From contig JALHOZ010000006.1 in the NCBI GenBank assembly GCA_022842725.1, positions 62,001-126,000 of the forward strand: a stretch of 64,000 nucleotides of DNA, in the 5' to 3' direction. The notes under the pieces were generated by a model that was not told the origin of the DNA, searched no databases, and saw nothing but the letters and a program-made list of their open reading frames with translations. A program made the translations under genes and the position numbers. This document shows, in pieces, positions 53,613 through 62,797 of this stretch (the stretch's first letter is position 1; the number at the start of each line of letters is the position of its first letter). The DNA is from Saprospiraceae bacterium. Its GTDB lineage: Bacteria; Bacteroidota; Bacteroidia; Chitinophagales; Saprospiraceae.

Positions 53613-54053
53613 GTGAAAAATTTTGCAAAAACAGTATATCTTCTTTTTTTCCTGATCTTTACGGTCACCCTTGTTTTTTATTACACTCAGCAACATAAAA
53701 ACAAAGGACAAGAGCCCAACGAAACCAATCGTCAGACGGAAAACCAAAACACCCCATCCTCTCCATTACAAAGTAAGGAAATTCCGGTTTACGTGTATGA
53801 TGTGTATGATTACATCAAACAAAACGGCAAAGCTCCATCCGGTTATGTCGGAGGACGTACCTTTTTCAACAGAGAAAAAATATTGCCGCTTACCGATGGT
53901 GGACGTCAAAAAATCAAGTATCGGGAATGGGATGTTCATCCCAAAAAAGAAGGAATCAATCGTGGTGCCGAACGTTTGGTGACCGGTTCTGATCAATCTG
54001 CCTACTACACCCACGATCATTACAATAGTTTTATTTCACTAACAATCGAATGA
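53613..54053 (+). CDS. Secreted barnase-family ribonuclease
   Basis: Starting at GTG 53613 (MKNFAKTVYLLFF) the 146-residue protein has a signal peptide or membrane anchor, a Gln/Asn-rich linker and a barnase-like domain from about residue 56. The triad is visible: Glu105 in YREWDVHP, Arg121 in GAERLV, and His136 in YTHDHYNSF. It should cut single-stranded RNA after guanosine. The barstar gene starts one base after its stop, giving a toxin-inhibitor pair. Gram-negative secretion could be to the periplasm or medium, or the anchor could hold it at the membrane. Confidence 0.88.
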   Translation: MKNFAKTVYLLFFLIFTVTLVFYYTQQHKNKGQEPNETNRQTENQNTPSSPLQSKEIPVYVYDVYDYIKQNGKAPSGYVGGRTFFNREKILPLTDGGRQKIKYREWDVHPKKEGINRGAERLVTGSDQSAYYTHDHYNSFISLTIE

Positions 54054-54054
54054 T

Positions 54055-54399
54055 ATGATCCGCAAATCTTATGACATTATAACAAGTGAAGACACTGTAT
54101 TTATTTTGATACAGGGAAAAGGCATACATACGTTGACAGATCTTTTGGATATATTTTCACAAACCCTGCAATTTCCTGAATATTTCGGAAATAATCTGGA
54201 TGCTTTATATGACATGTTGACTGATTTACAATGGCTACCCTATCAACATATTATTGTGATTATAAAAAATGATATTCCATATTTTGAAAACGATCTGGAT
54301 ATTAAAGAAGAACTCCTTGAAATATTCCGTTTGGCCGACGAAGAACAAATGGAAAACAAAAAAATCCAACTTTGCTTTGAAGATTTGGTGGACAAATAA
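54055..54399 (+). CDS. Barstar family ribonuclease inhibitor
   Basis: The 114-residue protein matches barstar: a strand FILIQGKGIHT, helix LTDLLDIFSQTLQ, the conserved FPEYFGNNLDALYDMLTDLQWL with the acidic patch that plugs the RNase active site, and a final strand-helix with KIQLCFEDLV. It should protect the cell from the adjacent barnase. It begins at ATG 54055, one base after the barnase stop, so stoichiometric co-translation is expected. No further effector genes follow. Confidence 0.9.
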   Translation: MIRKSYDIITSEDTVFILIQGKGIHTLTDLLDIFSQTLQFPEYFGNNLDALYDMLTDLQWLPYQHIIVIIKNDIPYFENDLDIKEELLEIFRLADEEQMENKKIQLCFEDLVDK

Positions 54400-54490
54400 A
54401 CAAACTGTCAATTTTTCAGGAAAAAACAAAAACTACCGACATAATTCAGACAAAAATACGATATAAATAGCCATTTTGTCATAAAAAAGA

Positions 54491-54526
54491 TTGTGGCACA
54501 TTTCATGATGTGAAAAGGTATCTTTA
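54491..54526 (+). promoter_or_regulatory. Candidate groES promoter with overlapping inverted repeat
   Basis: A near-match -7 element TATCTTTA (54519-54526) lies 37 bases before the groES ATG. A TTG at 54491-54493 is 25 bases away, longer than usual. Between them is the inverted repeat TTTCA-TGATG-TGAAA (54501-54515), which could be an operator. No CIRCE element is present. Confidence 0.4.
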
Positions 54527-54562
54527 AATATTTTATCACGTAATTAAAAAAGTTAATATCAT

Positions 54563-54826
54563 ATGAAGCCAATTAATGACAGAGTAGTTGTAAAACCGGC
54601 TCCGGCAGAAGAAAAAACGGCAGGAGGTATCATCATTCCTGATACAGCCAAAGAAAAACCACAAAGAGGAGAAGTTATTTCTGTAGGCCCGGGAAAAGAA
54701 GGAAACAAAATGACCGTTAAAAAAGGTGATATTGTCCTTTACGGAAAATATGCCGGACAGGAAATCAATCACAAAGGTGTCGACTATCTCATCATGAGGG
54801 AGGATGACATTTTGGTAATTTTATAA
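54563..54826 (+). CDS. groES: Co-chaperonin GroES
   Basis: The 87-residue protein is a complete Gro[40 protein letters not shown] at the N-terminus with the mobile loop (AGGIIIP) that contacts GroEL, and [25 protein letters not shown] at the C-terminus. It caps the GroEL cavity during protein folding. groEL follows after 45 bases. Confidence 0.98.
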   Translation: MKPINDRVVVKPAPAEEKTAGGIIIPDTAKEKPQRGEVISVGPGKEGNKMTVKKGDIVLYGKYAGQEINHKGVDYLIMREDDILVIL

Positions 54827-54859
54827 TCTGTTTAAAATTTTATTTCGTTAATCCATTAA

Positions 54860-56503
<1,644 letters not shown>

Positions 56504-56527
56504 TCTTTTTTGTGTACGTAATACAAG

Positions 56528-56558
56528 AGGTCTTTCGGAAATCCGGAAGGCCTTTTTA
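56528..56558 (+). terminator. Intrinsic terminator after groEL
   Basis: An 11-base stem (AGGTCTTTCGG with CCGGAAGGCCT, two G-U pairs) around a four-base loop, followed by TTTTTATTTTTT. It lies 24 bases after the groEL stop. Confidence 0.85.
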
Positions 56559-56635
56559 TTTTTTATAAAATCTACCGTTTATCTTTGAAAAAATGTTAAA
56601 ATTTTCAAAAAAGTCCAAAAAATAAGGCGAACAAC

Positions 56636-56665
56636 TTGACAATTTAAAATTTATACATATTTTTG
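56636..56665 (+). promoter_or_regulatory. Consensus Bacteroidota promoter for the di-haem peroxidase gene
   Basis: TTG at 56636-56638, a 19-base spacer and the exact -7 TATTTTTG at 56658-56665. The start codon is at 56704. Confidence 0.75.
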
Positions 56666-56703
56666 TTGTAAATTTATTAACAATTATAAAAAATATTGTC
56701 ATT

Positions 56704-57879
56704 ATGAAGAAATTTAATTTTTTTATCGCTTCTATTTTATTTTCCGGAATGTTTTTGATATCATCATGTGGAGATAACGAACCTGATGTTACTATCACTT
56801 ATTATGGTGAAAAAGAATACAAAGAATTATCAAAACATATCAACATTCCTGAATTTCCGTACGATTACAGTTTCAGCCTTCCCAAGCACACATTTTTAAC
56901 ATCCACACCGATGAACGACGATCTTGCGACATTGGGAAGAGTATTATTTTATGATAAAAATTTGTCTAAAGACAAAACTATATCCTGCGCATCATGCCAT
57001 AAACAGGAAATAGCATTTTCCGATGATGTAGCTTTTTCTGAAGGAGTGCAAAACAGAGCAACTGCGAGAAACTCAATAGCTTTGGGGTCTGTTCTAAATT
57101 TTGCCGCCTATTATGGAAATTTCGGAGGAGTACCATTCTTTTGGGACAATCGTGCAACCTCTGTACAGGATCAAAGTAGAGCCACTTTAGGGAATCCAAG
57201 AGAAATGGATATGCAAATGCATGAAGTAGCTGATGCTGTAAACGGCCTGGATTATTACAAACCTTTGATCAAGCAGGCATATAAAGGTTCAGGAGATTTA
57301 TCTGAAACTCAAATATTAAATGCTATTGGAGAATTTGTTAATTCTATAACCAACTATAATACAAAATTTGACAGAGAGCTTGATAAGCAATGGCAAACTT
57401 ATGGTTCGTCTGGCAACAATGTCGCCAGGGAATTTTCCGGATTTTCTGCAAGCGAAAATAACGGTAAAAAATTATACCTTCAACATTGTGCAAATTGTCA
57501 CGGTTCTAACTCTGCAAGACCACCGGTTATGAAAGCCAATAACGGTTTGATGATGCAATATGATGATCTGGGAGTAGCTTCAAATACGGGCCAAAGTCAG
57601 GATGAATCTATGTTTAAGGTTCCTACCCTTCGAAATATTTCCAGAACAGCACCTTACATGCATAATGGAATGTTTAAAACCTTAAAAGATGTAATTAACC
57701 ATTATAGTGAAGGAATAAAAAATCATAAAAACTTATCTTCAGACCTTAAAACTGATTCATACCCTAAAATAATGAACTTTTCAGAAACGGAAAAAGAAGA
57801 TCTCATCGCATTTTTAAAGACACTTAATGATGAAAAAGTTATAAATGATCCCAAGTTTTCCGATCCTTTCCAAAAATAG
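56704..57879 (+). CDS. Di-haem cytochrome c peroxidase (CcpA/MauG family) lipoprotein
   Basis: The 391-residue protein has a lipoprotein signal (FLISSCGDN) and two haem c sites: CASCHKQ and CANCHGS (CxxCH). The pattern LGRVLFYDKNLSKDKTISCASCHKQEIAFSD and YMHNGMFKTLKDVINHYSEG is typical of bacterial cytochrome c peroxidases and MauG-like enzymes. It would reduce hydrogen peroxide in the periplasm using cytochrome c electrons. The final FLKTLND helix is standard. A full promoter precedes it and a lipoprotein gene follows after 70 bases. Confidence 0.93.
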   Translation: MKKFNFFIASILFSGMFLISSCGDNEPDVTITYYGEKEYKELSKHINIPEFPYDYSFSLPKHTFLTSTPMNDDLATLGRVLFYDKNLSKDKTISCASCHKQEIAFSDDVAFSEGVQNRATARNSIALGSVLNFAAYYGNFGGVPFFWDNRATSVQDQSRATLGNPREMDMQMHEVADAVNGLDYYKPLIKQAYKGSGDLSETQILNAIGEFVNSITNYNTKFDRELDKQWQTYGSSGNNVAREFSGFSASENNGKKLYLQHCANCHGSNSARPPVMKANNGLMMQYDDLGVASNTGQSQDESMFKVPTLRNISRTAPYMHNGMFKTLKDVINHYSEGIKNHKNLSSDLKTDSYPKIMNFSETEKEDLIAFLKTLNDEKVINDPKFSDPFQK

Positions 57880-57949
57880 TCAATCACACCATTAAAACCT
57901 TTATCACAAATCGTAGTTTCTGACTGGAAATATTTGTATATTGAGTCTT

Positions 57950-58744
57950 ATGAAAAAAATCTCTTTTCTTTATTATTTTATAACACTTTATATAACAGGA
58001 TGTTTGATTCTTCAGACATCCTGTAGTTCTCCTACAGGATTACACACTCCTTCCTTTGATGGGGTTCAGACAGTTTACAGCAAAGGCCAGTCAATACACT
58101 CTTTAACCACAGGTCCTTCGATAGGCAAATATTACAACTATAGCCCTTTAAAAAATTTAGGTTTGTTTGCAGATGTAAGAGCAAACAATTGGATGCCACA
58201 GGCATCCATAGCGATAGGCGGGTATTCAGCAAATTATACGACAAAAGCTAGCTTAAACAAATATGAAGTATTGGAAAAATATCAACAAGGTTTCCATTTT
58301 GACTCTTATTTGGGTTTTGGTTTTGTACAAGGTTTTGAACAATTGATTGATGGCGAAAACACCGGATTTTTTTCACCAAACTTAAAAATCAGCGAATTAA
58401 CATACCAAAGTTTTCGCACCTATGGCCAGGTCGGAGGACATTTCAAATCAAGAAGTGTAAAACTTGATGCTGTCTACAGACTTAATTATTATGACATTGA
58501 CAAGTTGCTGTTTAAACCAAAATCAGAAAAGTTTTTTTCATATGTGGATGATGTCGCAAAAAACAATCCACATATCCTCAACGAATTGCAGTTTTTAGTC
58601 AGTCTGGGAAGTAATGACCTAAAAGTGGTCATTGGATTGAATGTTGTTTTAAAGGGAAAAAATGCAAATCTTTTCAATTATTCTAAATTTAATTCCGGAC
58701 AATTAGGTTGTACTTATATTTTTGATAACTTTGACAGATATTAA
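57950..58744 (+). CDS. Hypothetical lipoprotein, possible outer-membrane beta-barrel
   Basis: From ATG 57950 (MKKISFLYYFITLYITG) the 264-residue protein has a lipobox in LILQTSCSS. The remaining part is strand-rich with aromatic-ended segments (GLFADVRANNWMPQASIAIGGYSANY, YLGFGFVQGFEQ, VKLDAVYRLNYYDI), and ends in GQLGCTYIFDNFDRY. I do not recognise a family. It lies 70 bases after the peroxidase gene and may share its transcript. Confidence 0.65.
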   Translation: MKKISFLYYFITLYITGCLILQTSCSSPTGLHTPSFDGVQTVYSKGQSIHSLTTGPSIGKYYNYSPLKNLGLFADVRANNWMPQASIAIGGYSANYTTKASLNKYEVLEKYQQGFHFDSYLGFGFVQGFEQLIDGENTGFFSPNLKISELTYQSFRTYGQVGGHFKSRSVKLDAVYRLNYYDIDKLLFKPKSEKFFSYVDDVAKNNPHILNELQFLVSLGSNDLKVVIGLNVVLKGKNANLFNYSKFNSGQLGCTYIFDNFDRY

Positions 58745-58779
58745 TCAAAGTTATTTTTTTGGATTTCCTGTTAAACCAT

Positions 58780-59625
58780 ATGACACTGATCATTATTATC
58801 GTTGTGGTAATATATCTGGGCATTAGTATTGCGGTTTACTTCATACAGGACTATGTCTTGTTCAGACCTGAAAAACTACATAAAGAATTCAGTTTTGAAT
58901 ACAAAAATCTTTCTTTTCAGGAATATTTGGTTGAAGTGAAACCCGGGGTGACTATTTCAGGAATACGCTTTAAATGTCAGGAACCGAAAGGTGTGGTTTT
59001 TTATCTGAAAGGCAACAGTAAAAGTATCAAAGGCTGGGGCAAATTTGCCATTGATTTTATTCGGTATCAATATGATGTCATTATGATCGATTACCGGGGT
59101 TTTGGTAAAAGTACCGGCATCAGAACACAGGAAGAAATCATAGAAGATCTTCAGACCATCTACAACAAAATTAAAGAAAAAGTAGATGAAAATTTTATCA
59201 TCTTATACGGTAGATCTATGGGTTCGGGTTTTGCTACTAAACTAGCTTCCAAAAACAATCCCAGAATGTTGATACTTGACGCGCCTTACTATAGCATGAG
59301 CAAAACCACAGGCAGGTATTTACCTTTTTTGCCCATGTCATGGTTGCTTAAATTTCCTGTACCAACCTACAAATGGATAAAATATGTCCGATGCCCCATC
59401 CATATTCTACACGGAACCAAAGATACCTTGATTCCTTTTTCATCCAGTATCAAATTAGCCTCTATACATCCAAAATCAACCAATCTTCACCCGATTATTG
59501 GCGGAGGACATAATAATCTTCATAATTTCGAATCCTACCATCAAACGTTATCTGAAATTTTCACCCTGGACAAACTTGCATTTAATGAAGAGAAGTCCAG
59601 TCTGCACTACAAAAGAAAACAATGA
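58780..59625 (+). CDS. Alpha/beta hydrolase (membrane-anchored), first of a tandem pair
   Basis: From ATG 58780 the 281-residue protein has an N-terminal membrane helix (TLIIIIVVVIYLGISIAVYF) and then a serine hydrolase fold. The nucleophile is in YGRSMGSGFATKLAS (GxSxG), the acid in HGTKDTLIPFSSS, and the base in GGGHNNLHNF. DYRGFGKSTG matches the oxyanion-side loop. The family resembles bacterial BEM46/Fsh-type esterases. A TTG seven codons upstream (58759) is less likely. It overlaps the next gene by four bases and is its paralogue. Confidence 0.87.
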   Translation: MTLIIIIVVVIYLGISIAVYFIQDYVLFRPEKLHKEFSFEYKNLSFQEYLVEVKPGVTISGIRFKCQEPKGVVFYLKGNSKSIKGWGKFAIDFIRYQYDVIMIDYRGFGKSTGIRTQEEIIEDLQTIYNKIKEKVDENFIILYGRSMGSGFATKLASKNNPRMLILDAPYYSMSKTTGRYLPFLPMSWLLKFPVPTYKWIKYVRCPIHILHGTKDTLIPFSSSIKLASIHPKSTNLHPIIGGGHNNLHNFESYHQTLSEIFTLDKLAFNEEKSSLHYKRKQ

Positions 59626-60428
59626 TGACGGGTTTTAAAAAAACAGGAATTTTGTCACTTTTTCTTTTTGTGTTTTGTGGTATATGTTACTTTAACATTG
59701 ATACTATAACAGAAAAAATTGTTTTTCAACCTAAATATACCTACCCTGCCGAAAAACCATTACCTCATTTTCATATAAGGCAATCAGATACAACCTTAAA
59801 AACAAATGACAACCAAAGGATTCATGTGATACAATATTTTGCCCAAAACCCCAAAGGCACCATAATGTACTGCCATGGCAACAGAGGAAATCTGAATAAA
59901 TGGGGACCTGAGGCATCACAATTTGTCAGATACGGATACAATGTCGTTGTTTGGGATTACCGGGGTTATGGACAAAGTACCGGAAAACCAACCTTCGACA
60001 ATATTCTGACAGACGGTAAAACGGTGCTGGAATACATCCGACACAGCGAAAAAAATATAATCATTTTCGGAAGATCGTTAGGTTCCGGAATTGCGTGTAA
60101 ACTATCCTCAGAACCGGGTGTTTCTAAAATCATACTTGAAACTCCGTATTCCAGCATGAAAGATGTATTTCGATATCATGCGGGATTTTTGAGTTCCCTG
60201 ACTAAAATTGACATTCCTTCTTATACATTCATACAAAAAACCTTTAAACCTATTTTAATACTTCATGGTGATGCGGACGAGGTCATTCCTTTGGATTCCG
60301 CAAAAAAATTAGCCGGATATATTCCCAAAAACAATCTTCGTTTTATCGAAATACCTAACGGAGAACATAACAATCTGGCTGATTTTGACATTTATCATGC
60401 TTCTTTGGAAAACTTTTTACATGAGTAA
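59622..60428 (+). CDS. Alpha/beta hydrolase (membrane-anchored), second of a tandem pair
   Basis: The 268-residue protein begins with an N-terminal hydrophobic segment (GILSLFLFVFCGICYF) and repeats the fold of the upstream gene: DYRGYGQSTGKPT, the nucleophile in FGRSLGSGIACKLSS, the acid in HGDADEVIPLDSA, and the base in NGEHNNLADF. It arose by duplication of its neighbour but has diverged widely. ATGA overlap (59622-59625) couples it to the first copy, and its 3' end overlaps the lycopene cyclase start by eight bases. Substrate unknown. Confidence 0.87.
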   Translation: MMTGFKKTGILSLFLFVFCGICYFNIDTITEKIVFQPKYTYPAEKPLPHFHIRQSDTTLKTNDNQRIHVIQYFAQNPKGTIMYCHGNRGNLNKWGPEASQFVRYGYNVVVWDYRGYGQSTGKPTFDNILTDGKTVLEYIRHSEKNIIIFGRSLGSGIACKLSSEPGVSKIILETPYSSMKDVFRYHAGFLSSLTKIDIPSYTFIQKTFKPILILHGDADEVIPLDSAKKLAGYIPKNNLRFIEIPNGEHNNLADFDIYHASLENFLHE

Positions 60429-61572
60429 AGAACATTTTGATTACATCATATTAGGAACAGGTGCAGCCGGACTGAATCTTGCCATGGCAATGGAAGCAGA
60501 TCCTTATTTTGATGACAAAAAAATATTGTTATTGGATCGGGCGCCTAAAATACATAATGACAGAACCTGGTGTTTTTGGGAAAAAGAAAAAGGCAAATGG
60601 GATGACATACTCCTGGCCAATTGGGATAAGCTGGAGTTTATTTCCGATAATTTTGACAAAATCATTCCTTTAGAAGGTTACAGATACAAAATGTTAAAAG
60701 GACTGGATTTTTACCGGTTTTGTCTCGGGGTTTTAGAAACCAAAACTAATTTTTCTATACTGTATGATGATGTGACAAAAATTAATGAACTTACTGATTC
60801 TGTGGAAATCACCGGAAAACTTCAAACGTATCACACAAAACATGTTTTTAGCAGCGTATTGGATTACAAACCGGATGAGACGGGCATGCCTTCATTAAGC
60901 CAACACTTTGGAGGTTGGTTTATTAAAACCCAAAAACCGGTTTTCAAAGATGCTGCGCCGCAATTTATGAACTTTAAAATACCACAAAACGGTAATACGT
61001 GTTTTATATATGTTTTACCTTACAAAGAAGATGAAGCTTTATTTGAATATACATTTTTTTCAAAGGATGTCCTCACAAAAGAAGGTTATGATGATTTCCT
61101 GAAACAATATCTCGAACAACAACAATTGGTGGATTACCAAATTCTGGAAAGGGAATATGGCAAAATTCCGATGACCTCCTACCCTTTCTGGAAAAAAAAT
61201 ACAAAACGCAAAACATACATTGGTTCTGCGGGCGGTTATACAAAACCCAGTACCGGGTATACTTTTTATTTTTGCCAAAAATATAGTATTGAACTTGTCA
61301 ACAGGATAAAATCAAATCAGGATTTATCTCATTTTTCTGTTTACAACCGACATTACTGGTACGACAATATACTTTTGGGAGTGTTGGAAAAAAACAATCA
61401 TCTTGGAAAAACCATTTTTACCAATATGTTTGCCAAAAACCGGATATTATCTATTTTGAGATTTCTGAATAATGAGTCGTCTCTTTTTGAAGACATCATG
61501 ATTATTGCCAAAACCAAATATCCTTTCACATTTTTTACCTCCTTATTACGCACTTTAAAATTTAAAATATGA
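60421..61572 (+). CDS. crtY: Lycopene cyclase family protein (CrtY-type)
   Basis: Starting at ATG 60421 (MSKEHFDYIILG) the 383-residue protein has an FAD/NAD-binding fingerprint YIILGTGAAGLNLAMAM and the lycopene beta-cyclase core: DRTWCFWEKEKGKWDD, HFGGWFIKT, FIYVLPYKEDEALFEYTFFS, and GSAGGYTKPSTGYTF. It would close beta-rings on lycopene or a related carotene. No other crt gene (phytoene synthase, desaturase) is in the window, so the pathway lies elsewhere. It overlaps both neighbours (eight bases upstream, four downstream). Confidence 0.9.
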   Translation: MSKEHFDYIILGTGAAGLNLAMAMEADPYFDDKKILLLDRAPKIHNDRTWCFWEKEKGKWDDILLANWDKLEFISDNFDKIIPLEGYRYKMLKGLDFYRFCLGVLETKTNFSILYDDVTKINELTDSVEITGKLQTYHTKHVFSSVLDYKPDETGMPSLSQHFGGWFIKTQKPVFKDAAPQFMNFKIPQNGNTCFIYVLPYKEDEALFEYTFFSKDVLTKEGYDDFLKQYLEQQQLVDYQILEREYGKIPMTSYPFWKKNTKRKTYIGSAGGYTKPSTGYTFYFCQKYSIELVNRIKSNQDLSHFSVYNRHYWYDNILLGVLEKNNHLGKTIFTNMFAKNRILSILRFLNNESSLFEDIMIIAKTKYPFTFFTSLLRTLKFKI

Positions 61573-62255
61573 ACATGCAAAATATTTTTAATTTTCTCCA
61601 AAATCTTTCAGAAAACAATCATAAAGAATGGTTTGACCTAAACAGAAAGTGGTACGACACTGTCAAAGCAGATTATCTGTCTCTGGCTGAAACATTACTT
61701 TCAGAAATGAGTAAGTCAGATCAGAGTCTGAACAATGTGGACGTAAAAAAATGTATATTCAGAATCAATAAAGATGTCAGGTTTTCTAAAGACAAATCAC
61801 CTTATAAAACTGCATTAGGAATCATTCTTACGCCTTTTGGCAAAAAAATGTTTTTAGGAGGATACTACATACATCTTGAAAACAATCAAAGTTTTGTCGG
61901 AGGAGGATTGTATATGCCGCCAAACGATATTGTCAAAAAAGTAAGAAATGAAATAATTACCTATTCTGATGAATTTTTACGAATAGTAAAACATAAAGAT
62001 TTTACCCGCACGTACGGAGATATCGACCAAAGACCGGAAATCATGTTGGCCAAAGTCCCTAAAGACGTTGATCCTTCCTCCGGGATCGCAGATTATTCCC
62101 GATTAAAAAGTTTTACTGTTGGAAAACATTATACAAATGACATGATTTTTTCAAAGGATTTTATGGCAACCTGTGTAAAGGATTTAAACAATCTGCACGA
62201 TTTTATACATTTTATCAATCGTGGTATAACCAGTGATGAAAATGGAGGAATCTGA
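61569..62255 (+). CDS. DUF2461 family protein
   Basis: The 228-residue protein matches DUF2461 (TIGR02453): NIFNFLQNLSENNHKEWFDLNRKWYD, then FRINKDVRFSKDKSPYKTALG, and GGYYIHLENNQSFVGGGLYMPPNDIVKKVRNEI. The family is widespread and uncharacterised. It is the last gene of the operon that includes crtY and two hydrolases and overlaps crtY by four bases (ATGA). Confidence 0.9.
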   Translation: MNMQNIFNFLQNLSENNHKEWFDLNRKWYDTVKADYLSLAETLLSEMSKSDQSLNNVDVKKCIFRINKDVRFSKDKSPYKTALGIILTPFGKKMFLGGYYIHLENNQSFVGGGLYMPPNDIVKKVRNEIITYSDEFLRIVKHKDFTRTYGDIDQRPEIMLAKVPKDVDPSSGIADYSRLKSFTVGKHYTNDMIFSKDFMATCVKDLNNLHDFIHFINRGITSDENGGI

Positions 62256-62260
62256 TTTTT

Positions 62261-62656
62261 TTATTTTATAATCTGAACGTCGTATACTAAATAATCTGTA
62301 TCACCTTGCCATGGAAAAGTATCTTCTTTTTCTCTGTAGTGTACTTTGACATTTTTACCTTCAAATTGTTGCATTTCCTGATATACCTCCTTGTTTTCAA
62401 CTGAAAAATACCAGATACTTTCTTTTGTCATCATCGGCGAATTGCCCAACATGAGCTCTCCTTCATATGTCTTAAAAATACGGCCTTTTTTAGAAATTTT
62501 ATACAGAATGCCTGTTCGAGTACCTTCACTGATTGTCCAGTTTCTGTAAAAATAATAAACTGTAAGACTGGCGATACCAGCAAAAATTAAAATAACCAAT
62601 ATTTTTTTGAACATGTTTCCGATTCGGGAACCCAAAGTATCAACTTCGATTGCCAT
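62261..62656 (-). CDS. Single-pass membrane protein, conserved in Bacteroidota
   Basis: From ATG 62656 (MAIEVDTLGSR) the 131-residue protein has one N-terminal membrane helix (KKILVILIFAGIASLTVYYFY), then a soluble domain with the pattern GTRTGILYKISKKGRIFKTYEGELMLG and WYFSVENKEVYQEMQQFEGKNVKVHYREK. This pattern occurs in a Bacteroidota family often mislabelled as 6-phosphogluconate dehydrogenase, to which it shows no resemblance I can see. A -7 element at 62675-62682 lies between this start and the upstream in-frame 62686, supporting 62656. Convergent with DUF2461. Confidence 0.7.
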   Translation of the reverse strand: MAIEVDTLGSRIGNMFKKILVILIFAGIASLTVYYFYRNWTISEGTRTGILYKISKKGRIFKTYEGELMLGNSPMMTKESIWYFSVENKEVYQEMQQFEGKNVKVHYREKEDTFPWQGDTDYLVYDVQIIK

Positions 62657-62674
62657 AGGTACAAATTTAAGAAA

Positions 62675-62682
62675 CAAAGATA
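62675..62682 (-). promoter_or_regulatory. -7 promoter element (TATCTTTG, minus strand)
   Basis: Exact TAnnTTTG match 19 bases before ATG 62656. It lies inside the longer possible frame starting at 62686, so it decides the start in favour of 62656. Confidence 0.5.
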
Positions 62683-62797
62683 CCACTTTTTTTTAACTAT
62701 GAGTGGAAATTTAGATCATGTTTCATATATCCATAAGTTGATGTATCTCACACCAACCCGAATTTTTGTGAATAAACATAAATGGTATGATTACATA

